Positions 25,591 to 34,796 of a stretch of 47,993 nt of DNA are shown here, piece after piece (the first letter of the stretch is position 1; each line of letters begins with the position of its first letter). The notes under the pieces were generated by a model. The model saw only the letters and a program-made list of their open reading frames with translations. It was not told the DNA's origin and ran no database searches. This DNA is from an uncultured Saprospiraceae bacterium. GTDB taxonomy: Bacteria; Bacteroidota; Bacteroidia; Chitinophagales; Saprospiraceae. The stretch lies in contig CAJQRD010000024.1 in NCBI GenBank assembly GCA_905480605.1, forward strand, positions 1-47,993, read 5' to 3'. Made by a program: the position numbers and the translations under genes.

Positions 25591-27960
25591 TTACTTGCTT
25601 ATTTGCAATTGATTAAAACCAGAAGCTATAACAAAAAGTCCGTCATCATTACGTTCAACTTTATCTCCATCTACGATTACGTTGTCACCATCAAAACCTA
25701 TTACATTTAAAGTGTACGTTTTGATTTCAGTATTGTAACCCCCTTCTGTCGATTGAGTAATATCAATTCCATCAGTCTTACCATTTAATTTAAAAGTAGC
25801 CAATCTGTAATTGCCACTTTCATAATCAAATGTATTAAGATCATCATTGAAGAATTGACTCTCCTCCTCTCCATTTTTAAAGTAAATATTTAAAGTAATA
25901 TTGTTTATCTCCTTTTCGCCAATATACTGTTGAATAGGATACATTGGAATAATAGAACCCTCTTTTACAAATAAAGGAATCTGCTCTAAAGGTGCTGATA
26001 CTGTACATCTTTGATTGCCCTCAACTATAGAATCATCCCAATAGTTATACCATCTTGATTTTGGAAAGTACATCTCTCTTTCTTGTACACCAGGTCTTAC
26101 AATTGGACAAACCAAAAGTTTATCACCACATAAGAATTCATGATCTATATTAATTGTATGCGTATCCTCTTGGTTGAAAAACACCAAAGGCTTAAGCATT
26201 GGATTTCCAGTTTTGTGATAATCATAAAATGCAGTGTACAAGTATCCAATCAGTTGATAACGAATTTCAACGAAGCGTCTAAATAGATCAGTACACTCTT
26301 GTCCAAATGACCATGGTTCTTGATCACCATGATCACCAGATGAATGTACTCTACAAAACGGATGAAAAATACCCAATTGAATCCAACGAATCATAAGTTC
26401 AGAAGATGGCGTCTCTATAAAACCGCCAATATCAGAACCACAAAATGAAATACCAGAAACCGCCAATCTTTGCGCTTGGACATCAGCTAGCCATAGGTGC
26501 TCCCATGAGGCAATGTTATCTCCGGTCCATACACTTGAAAATCTTTGCAATCCTGAATATCCTGATCGCGTAATTATTAACGTTCGCTCTCCATTTCTAA
26601 AACGCTTAACACCATCTGCAGTGGCTCTTGCCATTTGCATACCATATATATTATGCGCTTTCCTATGTGAGGTTGTGTTGCCATCATAATCATGCACAAC
26701 ATCAAGGGGAAATGTTTTGCTTTCCACTTCAAAGAGTGCAGGCTCATTCATATCATTCCACACACCAGCAACTCCTACATCTTCAATCAAACCTTTATAC
26801 AACCCTGCCCACCATTCTCTTACTTCAGGCCTTGTAAAGTCTGGAAAATAACATTCACCAGGCCATACTTTTCCTTCAATATATGGACCATCAACTCTTT
26901 TACAGAAATAACCTTTTTGCAAACCCTCTGTAAAAACATCATAGTTATTGTCCTTCTTAATTCCTGGATCGATGATGACCATAGTTTTAAATCCATCAGC
27001 TTTTAACTCATCCACCATGCGCTTAGGGTCAGGAAATTTTTGGTTGTCCCAAGTAAAACACCTAAATCCTTCCATATAGTCAATATCAAGGTAAATGGCG
27101 TCGCAAGGAATCTGCAAATCACGCATTTTATTAGTAACCTCTTTGACATTTGATTCAGGATAATAACTCCACTTACATTGTTGATAACCAAGTGCCCACA
27201 TTGGTGGCATGTCCGGTGTACCAGTAAGCATAGTGTAAGACTTACAGACATCTAATAATTTAGGCCCAGCAATAAAGTAATAATTCATCTCTCCGCCTTG
27301 AGCCCAAAAACTCATAACATCTCTTCGCTCATGACCAAAGTCAAAATAGCTTTTGAAACTGTTGTCAAAGAAAACACCATAGCCTATTCCATTTCGTAAA
27401 CCATAATAGAATGGAATATTTTTATACAAAGGATCTGTGCCTTTTGCATAGCCATATTCATCAGTTCCCCAGTTTTGAAAACGGTGCCCACGAATATTCA
27501 AATCAATTGGCTTATCCCCCAAACCATAAAATGCTTCAGAGATATCAATATTCTTTGTCATCTGAACAATGTAACCTCCATATTGGGATTTTTCCCAGTG
27601 AAATCCCTTCTCGTCTTGAGAAATAATATCACCTTCATGGTTCAACATTGTTATTTCAAAATTGTGTTTATTTATCTTACAAACTATAGCAGGAGTTTTT
27701 AAAATTACTGCCTCCTCATTCTCTTCTAGTTGAGCTTGAACATCCTTTTTAACAAATTTAGGATCTATAGCATATGAAAAATCATTTTCAAAAATACCTT
27801 CAACAGCAAATCGAAATCTAAATATATTTTCGTCTAGAATGTATACCCGTAATTTTAATCCATTCAGGTCAGTACATTCCAAATATTCTTTTGAATATTC
27901 TACTGATACAACATTTAATGGATATCCTTCTTTTTCCGCGTAGCTAACTGTTTCTTTCAC
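25591..27960 (-). CDS. Glycoside hydrolase family 31 alpha-glucosidase
   Basis: 789 residues from a GTG start. An N-terminal beta-sandwich (about 1-240) precedes the TIM barrel. The GH31 nucleophile is Asp403 in GVWNDMNEP and the likely acid/base is Asp481 in VWTGDNIASW; other signatures are IYLDIDYM and YQQCKWSYYPE. C-terminal beta domains end at 789. There is no signal peptide, so the enzyme is cytosolic. It is the last gene of the glycogen cluster, 67 bp after glgC, which suggests cleavage of alpha-1,4 or alpha-1,6 linkages of glycogen-derived oligosaccharides. Substrate range cannot be read from sequence. Confidence 0.93.
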   Translation of the reverse strand: MKETVSYAEKEGYPLNVVSVEYSKEYLECTDLNGLKLRVYILDENIFRFRFAVEGIFENDFSYAIDPKFVKKDVQAQLEENEEAVILKTPAIVCKINKHNFEITMLNHEGDIISQDEKGFHWEKSQYGGYIVQMTKNIDISEAFYGLGDKPIDLNIRGHRFQNWGTDEYGYAKGTDPLYKNIPFYYGLRNGIGYGVFFDNSFKSYFDFGHERRDVMSFWAQGGEMNYYFIAGPKLLDVCKSYTMLTGTPDMPPMWALGYQQCKWSYYPESNVKEVTNKMRDLQIPCDAIYLDIDYMEGFRCFTWDNQKFPDPKRMVDELKADGFKTMVIIDPGIKKDNNYDVFTEGLQKGYFCKRVDGPYIEGKVWPGECYFPDFTRPEVREWWAGLYKGLIEDVGVAGVWNDMNEPALFEVESKTFPLDVVHDYDGNTTSHRKAHNIYGMQMARATADGVKRFRNGERTLIITRSGYSGLQRFSSVWTGDNIASWEHLWLADVQAQRLAVSGISFCGSDIGGFIETPSSELMIRWIQLGIFHPFCRVHSSGDHGDQEPWSFGQECTDLFRRFVEIRYQLIGYLYTAFYDYHKTGNPMLKPLVFFNQEDTHTINIDHEFLCGDKLLVCPIVRPGVQEREMYFPKSRWYNYWDDSIVEGNQRCTVSAPLEQIPLFVKEGSIIPMYPIQQYIGEKEINNITLNIYFKNGEEESQFFNDDLNTFDYESGNYRLATFKLNGKTDGIDITQSTEGGYNTEIKTYTLNVIGFDGDNVIVDGDKVERNDDGLFVIASGFNQLQISK

Positions 27961-28027
27961 TTTGTATAATTTGTAACTACAAATATACTTAGCTTTCTAT
28001 TTTTTCTACTTTAATATATCATTTTGA

Positions 28028-29314
28028 TTAAGGTCTTGGCAATCCAATTGTTGCTCCACGTTCTATTATGCCTGCTTTTTTAACTATGACTATTCCTTCT
28101 CTTATACAATAATTATCTGTTTCAGCGTCCTCTAAGGATGCATCTCCAATTATTGTTACATCATGTCCTACTTTAGCGTTTTTATCAATTATTGCATTTT
28201 GAATAAAACAATTATTTCCAATACCCAACAATTGATTGTCTGGCAACTGATTAAGATCTTCCACTGTTTGGTAATAGTCATTTCCCATAACAATCGAATC
28301 TCTGATTATCGTATCTTGACCAATCCTCGAGCGTATACCAACCACACAACGAGACAGTTCTTCGCCATGGCAAATACATCCATCTGAAATAAGCCCATGA
28401 GTAACCCTTGTACCGAAAAATTTAGAAGGCGCAAGCATTCGGGCATGTGTGTATAACTTTTCCTTATTACCATATAAGTGAAACTCAGGAAGAAAACCTG
28501 TTAAATTCAAATTGGCATCCATGAACGAAGCGATCGTCCCAATATCTGCCCAATAACCATCGTACGGATAACTCGCAACAGTAATATTGTCATGTCCAAC
28601 TGCATATGGAATTATTTCTTTTCCAAAATCATTTGCATCTTTTTCTTCAGTAAGCAATTGATTCATAAGATCCTTATTAAAAAGATATATACCCATACTA
28701 GCCAGGTAATGCTTCTTCTTGTCTGTATATTTTGAGGGAAGATCTGATTTCCAATTCCCTACTTCATCGCTATTGGGTTTTTCAATAAAATTTTCAATGA
28801 AACCCTCTTTATTGACTTTCATTATTCCAAAAGAAGTGGCATCTTTTTCAACAACTGGAATTGTAGCAACTGTAAGATCTGCATTTTGTTCTTTATGGTT
28901 TTTAAGTATAGATTCAAAATCCATATTATAGAGTTGGTCACCAGAAAGGACTAAGACATAATCATAGTCAATTTTTTTTAGCTGGGTTAAAGTCTTACGA
29001 ACGGCATCTGCTGTACCTTGAAACCAATCTCTACTCTCAGGTGTTTGTTCGGCTGCCATGATATCAACAAATCCATTTGAGAACATATCGAAGTGGTAGG
29101 TGTTTTTGATGTGTTTATTCAAAGAAGCAGAATTAAACATTGTCATCACATACATCCGTTTGATTCCAGAATTAAGACAATTGCTAATAGGGATATCGAT
29201 TAACCTATATTTACCAGCAATTGGAACTGCGGGTTTTGACCTTTGAGCTGTCAATGGATAAAGCCTAGACCCTACTCCACCTCCTAAAATCAATGCAACT
29301 GTTTTTTCTGTCAT
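28028..29314 (-). CDS. glgC: Glucose-1-phosphate adenylyltransferase (ADP-glucose pyrophosphorylase)
   Basis: 428 residues. The nucleotide-binding loop is LILGGGVGSRLYPLT (about 8-22), followed by KPAVPIAGKYRLIDIPISNC (about 27-46), both characteristic of GlgC. An N-terminal nucleotidyltransferase domain is followed by a left-handed beta-helix with hexapeptide repeats (about 290-428). It makes ADP-glucose from glucose-1-phosphate and ATP, the committed step of bacterial glycogen synthesis. It lies six bases after glgA and 67 bases before the GH31 gene on the same strand. Allosteric control is expected of the family, but effectors cannot be deduced. Confidence 0.97.
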   Translation of the reverse strand: MTEKTVALILGGGVGSRLYPLTAQRSKPAVPIAGKYRLIDIPISNCLNSGIKRMYVMTMFNSASLNKHIKNTYHFDMFSNGFVDIMAAEQTPESRDWFQGTADAVRKTLTQLKKIDYDYVLVLSGDQLYNMDFESILKNHKEQNADLTVATIPVVEKDATSFGIMKVNKEGFIENFIEKPNSDEVGNWKSDLPSKYTDKKKHYLASMGIYLFNKDLMNQLLTEEKDANDFGKEIIPYAVGHDNITVASYPYDGYWADIGTIASFMDANLNLTGFLPEFHLYGNKEKLYTHARMLAPSKFFGTRVTHGLISDGCICHGEELSRCVVGIRSRIGQDTIIRDSIVMGNDYYQTVEDLNQLPDNQLLGIGNNCFIQNAIIDKNAKVGHDVTIIGDASLEDAETDNYCIREGIVIVKKAGIIERGATIGLPRP

Positions 29315-29320
29315 GTCTAA

Positions 29321-30754
29321 TTAATTTATAAAGTTTTTATATAATTGAGCATATTTAAATGCTGAGCTACCCCATGAATAGTCCAATTTAGAAATATAAT
29401 TTCGCAAATTGTAAAATGCGTTTTTATTGGCATACAAATCAATTGAGCGACCTATTGCGTGAACGATGTCCTCCTCTTCTGCATTCTCGAATGAAATACC
29501 ATTTCCACCGTTTGAAATATCAGGCACTGTGTCAATCAAACCCCCAGTAGATCGCACTACAGGAACTGTAGCATAACGCATTGAGTACATCTGATTAAGG
29601 CCACAAGGTTCAAATCTTGAAGGCATTATTAAAAAATCAGAGCCAGCATAAATTTTCCTTGCCAATTTTTCATCATAAGCAATTATACTGGCCACTTCCC
29701 TTTTGTATTTTAAAGCCAAATTTTCAATAGCCAATTCTATTCGCTTATCACCTGATCCTAATATTATAAAACTGACATTAGAATTAGATTCAAGTACTTT
29801 TTCAATTGCACCTGATAGCAAGTCAGCACCTTTTTCGTAAGCAAATCGTCCAATAAAACTTATTAATGGTCGTCTGGATTTTAAATTAAATTTTTTAAGT
29901 AAATCTGTTTTATGCTTTCCTTTGAATGCCTTCCAGTTTTTATTTTCCAAATGCGCATCAAGATATTTGTCAGATTCTGGATCCCATATATCAATGTCAA
30001 TCCCATTTATAATACCTGAACATTTTCTTTGCTCATTCAAAACCAATGGCGTTAAATTATCAAAGTCATTCAACAATTCCTTCATATAAGAAGGTGAAAC
30101 TGTATTGACTTTCCAAGCACATTTAATTGCAGTAGCAAGACTGTGTATTTTATCATCCCAATCTAAAATCCCCTTTTTATCTTTATCAAATACTGGGAGC
30201 AATGCAAGATCAGCCCATTCAATATATCCACGGTATTGCCCATTGTGTATTGTAAAAAACACAGGCAATTCACTTAGTGAACTATATGCTTTTGTATGTT
30301 TTGTAAAGAAGGGTATCAAGCCTGTCATATGATCATGGCAATGCAATCCGTCGAAAGAAACATCATCATTGACTAACCAATGAACAATGGAAGTTTGAAA
30401 TGCAATATTTCTCTTCACCTCATCATTGAATGCTACTCCATCCTCATTTAAATAAATTTGTGGTCTATCAAATAAGCCCGGTATTCTTACTGCATAAAAG
30501 GGAAATGGTAAATCACTATTGTTTAGAATTTCAATACTGAATTGGATTTTTTCATTGTCCATTGCAAATTCGCCACTGTATACTTTTGCAAAGGAATGTG
30601 ATTCAAACCAAGCGTTTTTATATTTTGGCAATATAACAGAAGCACTAAATCCGTGTACAGGTAAATACTGTGGTAAAGCCCCAAGCACATCACCCATCCC
30701 TCCAGCTTTTGCCGCAGGATAACATTCTGTTGATATATGTAAAATTGATTTCAA
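29321..30754 (-). CDS. glgA: Glycogen synthase (GT5)
   Basis: 477 residues from a TTG start, kept because MKSILHISTECYPAAKAGG is the standard GlgA opening with the KxGG motif at 16-19. In the second Rossmann domain, MPSRFEPCGLNQMYSMRY and VVRSTGGLIDTV are the GT5 donor-site signatures. It transfers glucose from ADP-glucose to growing alpha-1,4 chains in the cytosol. The start is one base after the glgB stop codon, so translational coupling is likely, which may compensate for the weak start codon. Confidence 0.96.
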   Translation of the reverse strand: MKSILHISTECYPAAKAGGMGDVLGALPQYLPVHGFSASVILPKYKNAWFESHSFAKVYSGEFAMDNEKIQFSIEILNNSDLPFPFYAVRIPGLFDRPQIYLNEDGVAFNDEVKRNIAFQTSIVHWLVNDDVSFDGLHCHDHMTGLIPFFTKHTKAYSSLSELPVFFTIHNGQYRGYIEWADLALLPVFDKDKKGILDWDDKIHSLATAIKCAWKVNTVSPSYMKELLNDFDNLTPLVLNEQRKCSGIINGIDIDIWDPESDKYLDAHLENKNWKAFKGKHKTDLLKKFNLKSRRPLISFIGRFAYEKGADLLSGAIEKVLESNSNVSFIILGSGDKRIELAIENLALKYKREVASIIAYDEKLARKIYAGSDFLIMPSRFEPCGLNQMYSMRYATVPVVRSTGGLIDTVPDISNGGNGISFENAEEEDIVHAIGRSIDLYANKNAFYNLRNYISKLDYSWGSSAFKYAQLYKNFIN

Positions 30755-30755
30755 G

Positions 30756-32657
30756 TTATTTTAATTTTAAAACTATTCCTGCTAATGGTGGAATTGTCAA
30801 ACTACATGACCATTCTCTATTGTGCATTTTAATTTTTTCTGTTTTAATGGCCATGCTATTTATAACATTGCCACCACCAAAAACTGCAGCATCACTGCTA
30901 AATATTTCTTGATAAGCTCCTTTGCCCGGCATTCCAACTCTATAATCATTTCTGACAACTGGAGAAAAGTTAAGTATTACAACAACAGACTCTTTTTCTC
31001 CTTTTCGAATATAGGCAAGAATCGTATTTTCATTATCGCTGTAATCAATCCATTCAAAACCAGATTGAACATAATTATTATTAAAAAGGGAAGTTTCTTT
31101 TTTATAAATAGCATTTAATTTCTTAACTATTTCCTGTATGCCTTTATGATATTTTTGATCTAATAAATGCCAAGGTAAACTGTTGTTCACATTCCACTCA
31201 TCAGCTTGAGCAAGTTCATCGCCCATAAACAAAAGCTTTTGTCCTGGGTGTGTAAACATATAAGTATACAACAATCTAAGATTTGCAAATTTCTGCCATT
31301 CATCACCAGGCATTTTTGACAACAAGGATTGTTTACCATGAACCACTTCATCGTGTGAAAGTGGAAGAATGTAATTTTCTGAAAAAGCATATGTCAAACT
31401 CCTGCTGATTTCATGATGGTGATACTTTCTATGAACGGGGTCTTTGCTAAAATACTCTAAAGTATCATTCATCCACCCCATCATCCATTTCAATTCAAAT
31501 CCCAGACCATTATTATGTACGGGTCTCGTAACGCCATCATAAGCTGTTGATTCTTCGGCTATCATTTGAACATCAGGGTAAGCACTATAGATCGATTTGT
31601 TAAGTTCCTTTAACATATCAACAGATGCAAGATATATGTTACTTCCATAAATATTTGGCGACCATTCTCCTTCTTCTCTAGAATAGTCAAGATAAATCAT
31701 AGAAGCCACAGCATCTACCCTTAAGCCGTCAATATGAAATTGCTGACACCAAAAATGAGCACTGGAAATTAAAAATGATTGTATTTGAGGCCGTTCAAAA
31801 TTAAATATCAAGCTGTTCCAATCTGGATGAAAGCCTTTAGATCGATCAGGGTGTTCATATAACTGCGAACCATCAAAATCCGCCAAGGCATGTTCATCAC
31901 TTGGAAAATGAGCAGGTACCCAATCCAAAATAACACCAATCCCACTTTCATGAAACTTGTCAATAAGGTATTTAAAATCGTTGGGGTTTCCATATCTGCT
32001 TGTAGGCGCGAAATATCCAGTGGATAAATATCCCCATGAAGGATAAAATGGATGTTCCATTACTGGCAGGAATTCAACATGGGAAAAACCCATATCAACT
32101 ACATAATCTACCAGACTATTTGCCAATTCAATATAACTTAAAGAATAGCCTTCATTATTCTTACGCCAACTTCCCAGGTGAACCTCGTAGACAGAAATGG
32201 GTGCCTCTAAACTGTTATGCCCACCTCTTTTTTTAATCCATTTATCATCCGTCCACTTGTACGACTTATCACAAACAATACTTGCTGTCTTTGGCGGCAT
32301 TTCATATTGGCGCGCATAAGGATCCGCCTTTTCTCTTATCTTATCGTCGTGACTGGAGTATATTCTATATTTATATGTTTGTCCGTTTTCAACCTTAGGA
32401 ATAAAACCTTCCCAAATCCCACTTCCATCCCAACGAACATTCAACGCATATTCACTACCACTCCAATAATTAAAATCACCTACTACTTCCACACGTTTTG
32501 CAGCTGGTGCATAAACAGAAAAATAACAACCACTATCACCTTCATGCCTGACAATATGGCTTCCAAACTTTTCAAATAAATTGAAATGTTTGCCGGCTGC
32601 AAATAATTCTATATCAAATTCACTAAATAATGAATATCCTTTAACCATACTTCCCAT
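30756..32657 (-). CDS. glgB: 1,4-alpha-glucan branching enzyme (GH13)
   Basis: 633 residues from ATG 32657 (MGSMVKGYSLF); ATG 32648 is an alternative. An N-terminal CBM48-like domain (VYAPAAKRVEVVGDFNYW, about 49-66) precedes the barrel. The GH13 motifs are DWVPAHF (about 245-251), GLRVDAVASM with nucleophile Asp315, AEES with the acid/base Glu (368/369) and LSHDEVVHGK. It introduces alpha-1,6 branches into glycogen. The gene is probably the first strict member of the glg operon; the SDR gene lies 79 bp upstream on the same strand. Confidence 0.96.
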   Translation of the reverse strand: MGSMVKGYSLFSEFDIELFAAGKHFNLFEKFGSHIVRHEGDSGCYFSVYAPAAKRVEVVGDFNYWSGSEYALNVRWDGSGIWEGFIPKVENGQTYKYRIYSSHDDKIREKADPYARQYEMPPKTASIVCDKSYKWTDDKWIKKRGGHNSLEAPISVYEVHLGSWRKNNEGYSLSYIELANSLVDYVVDMGFSHVEFLPVMEHPFYPSWGYLSTGYFAPTSRYGNPNDFKYLIDKFHESGIGVILDWVPAHFPSDEHALADFDGSQLYEHPDRSKGFHPDWNSLIFNFERPQIQSFLISSAHFWCQQFHIDGLRVDAVASMIYLDYSREEGEWSPNIYGSNIYLASVDMLKELNKSIYSAYPDVQMIAEESTAYDGVTRPVHNNGLGFELKWMMGWMNDTLEYFSKDPVHRKYHHHEISRSLTYAFSENYILPLSHDEVVHGKQSLLSKMPGDEWQKFANLRLLYTYMFTHPGQKLLFMGDELAQADEWNVNNSLPWHLLDQKYHKGIQEIVKKLNAIYKKETSLFNNNYVQSGFEWIDYSDNENTILAYIRKGEKESVVVILNFSPVVRNDYRVGMPGKGAYQEIFSSDAAVFGGGNVINSMAIKTEKIKMHNREWSCSLTIPPLAGIVLKLK

Positions 32658-32736
32658 CAATCAAATGTTATGGTGAAAAGATAAATATATTAATGGAAAA
32701 TTCAGTGCTTTATTCGGTTAAGTTTTGTAAAAATTA

Positions 32737-34158
32737 TTATCCTGTATTTGTTATCTCATTTATCATACCTTTAAATACAATTCCATGAAATGGTAAAACA
32801 GAATACCAATAAAGTCTACCAAGTAATCCATGCGGTCTAAAGGTAGCTGTCTGAATCAGTTTGTTATTCTTTATTTTAAATTCAAGCCATGCTTCGCCAG
32901 GTAGTTTCATTTCAGCAAACAGCAGTAACCTTCCTTCAGATTTATTGGCATACAATACGCGCCAAAAATCCAAGGCATCTCCGGACTCCAATGATGTAGG
33001 ATTAGTCCGTCCTCTTCTTATTCCCACCCCTCCAAAAATCTTATCAATTAACCCTCTTGTTTTCCATAGTATGTTGGCATAATACCAACCATTCTTACCT
33101 CCGATACTCCATATTTTATCAATCACTTTATCTTTTGTGACAATTTCTCTTTGTCGAATATCCTTAAAACATCCAAAGGTAGGGACATCTATAAAATCTG
33201 AAATATTAAATCGTTTGACACCACTCACTTGAGAGTCCTTCCAACTGGATACTATTTGATTGCTATCAATTTTTGTGAATGCTCTATCTAATGCTTTTCT
33301 ATATTTCTCAGGTTGAACATTTAGAATTTTATTAATCATATCATTACGACAAACAACCTCAATTTTCATACTATCAACAAGGGATATCGCCAAATTATAC
33401 GAAGTAGAAGTCACAAAATAAAGCCAGTAAGAAGACAACTTGGGTGTCATTATAGGAATGGTATATATGCGACGTTTTAATTTTCTAAATTTTGCAAACT
33501 CTAGCAACATCTCTTTATAACTTAAAATGTCTGGACCTCCAATGTCAAAATTTTGATCAAAACATTTTTCATTTAACAGTGCTTTTTCTAAAAATGATAA
33601 AACATCCCTAATACCTATTGGCTGACATCTTGTATTTAACCATTTAGGAGCAATCATAATTGGTAATTTTTCTACCAAGTCTCTTATTATCTCAAAAGAA
33701 GCAGATCCTGAGCCTATTATAATTCCTGCCCTAAGGGTTGTTAATTTATATTGGCCATCCTCTAAAATATCCTCTACGTTCTTACGAGATTTCAAATGCT
33801 TAGACAAACTAACCTCATTCACAATCCCACTTAAATATATTAAGTGCCTTATTGATGTTTTATTTAATGCATTCTTGAAATTAACAGCTGCAATTTCCTC
33901 AAGTTTTTCATATTCATTCGAACTCGACATTGAATGAATTAAATAATAAGCAGCATCAATATCATTTGGAATATTATATAATGTTTCAGCTTTTAAAAAA
34001 TCGACCTCAATTACATCGATAAATGACTTTATTGAATCAGGTGCACTAAATCGGTTAACATCTCTAACACAGCATATTACATGATGTCCATTGTTAACCA
34101 ACACAGGCAACAGTCTTTTTCCGATATACCCAGTTGCACCTGTTAATAAAATCCTCAT
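32737..34158 (-). CDS. NAD(P)-binding SDR-type protein with a C-terminal DUF2867 domain
   Basis: 473 residues from ATG 34158 (MRILLTGATGYIGKRLLP), chosen because it directly opens the Rossmann dinucleotide loop GATGYIG; an upstream ATG adds 20 residues. The first 290 residues resemble atypical SDR/NmrA proteins (LIYLSGI, LRAGIIIGSGSASFE). From about 330 the sequence (WSIGGKNGWYYANILWKTRG, RPHGLLGRLYWYSVLPFH) matches DUF2867. Such two-domain proteins are widespread in Bacteroidota, function uncertain. It lies just upstream of glgB; a link to glycogen metabolism is not established. Confidence 0.87.
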   Translation of the reverse strand: MRILLTGATGYIGKRLLPVLVNNGHHVICCVRDVNRFSAPDSIKSFIDVIEVDFLKAETLYNIPNDIDAAYYLIHSMSSSNEYEKLEEIAAVNFKNALNKTSIRHLIYLSGIVNEVSLSKHLKSRKNVEDILEDGQYKLTTLRAGIIIGSGSASFEIIRDLVEKLPIMIAPKWLNTRCQPIGIRDVLSFLEKALLNEKCFDQNFDIGGPDILSYKEMLLEFAKFRKLKRRIYTIPIMTPKLSSYWLYFVTSTSYNLAISLVDSMKIEVVCRNDMINKILNVQPEKYRKALDRAFTKIDSNQIVSSWKDSQVSGVKRFNISDFIDVPTFGCFKDIRQREIVTKDKVIDKIWSIGGKNGWYYANILWKTRGLIDKIFGGVGIRRGRTNPTSLESGDALDFWRVLYANKSEGRLLLFAEMKLPGEAWLEFKIKNNKLIQTATFRPHGLLGRLYWYSVLPFHGIVFKGMINEITNTG

Positions 34159-34305
34159 GAATTGCTTTTTAATAAATATGACACGCTCCCTCTTTAAGTA
34201 GATATAACGTTTTGGCAATATACCATAAATCTAAATGATCAATAGAACAATTTTGGCTAAAATTAAAAATTTACAAGACTTTAGGTAAAGCAATAGTGTC
34301 AATAT

Positions 34306-34638
34306 CTATTCAAAGCTAATCCTTAGTTCTACGAATCTTATATTTTCCTTTAGCTTTCCATTACCTTCTGCACTAATTCTTACTAATTCAATTCCTAGTT
34401 CGACTAACTTTTCGTTTATACATTCAGCTCGTTTCTAAGACAGAAGTAAATTATAGTCTTCGCTACCAGACTTATCAGTCCACCCATATATTTCAACATT
34501 CTAAATTCCACCAATTTCAATATTTGAAAAATACTCATCTAAAATTTGATTTCCGGATTCATTTAAACTGGACTTATCAAAATCAAATGCCATTTCATTT
34601 AAAACAACTTTAGATTTATTCTCCTCAATTTCCAGATG
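34306..34638 (-). pseudogene. OmpA C-terminal domain relic
   Basis: Read on the minus strand, one frame gives an OmpA/MotB-type peptidoglycan-binding domain: NEMAFDFDKSSLNESG, then IYGWTDKSGSEDYNLLLS, KRAECINEKLVELGI and RISAEGNG. Two TAG codons interrupt it, one before NVEIYGW and one between LLLS and KRAE, where the family usually has Gln (CAG to TAG would explain it). The domain is preceded by a stop and lacks an N-terminal membrane barrel. It is a decayed fragment that sits between the SDR/DUF2867 gene and the DUF3943 gene. Confidence 0.82.
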
Positions 34639-34796
34639 TTAATAATTTATATAAAAATAACCATAGGAGATTTCATCTAGCCTGGAAGCATCTTTCCTGA
34701 AAAAGGATTTCAGTGTAATCAAATAAAGAAAATTAAGTAAGGTCACTCAAAAAAAATACTGATGAAGAATCTGACCTGTATTGAAATGAAACTGTA

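Noticed and set aside
26692-27006. Plus-strand frames of 70-104 codons inside the GH31 gene
   Set aside because: They are antisense shadows of the GH31 coding frame with low-complexity translation.
34306-34638. Recoding of TAG as an amino acid
   Set aside because: TAG is used as a genuine stop elsewhere in the window and other relics use TAA as well, so simple decay is the better explanation.
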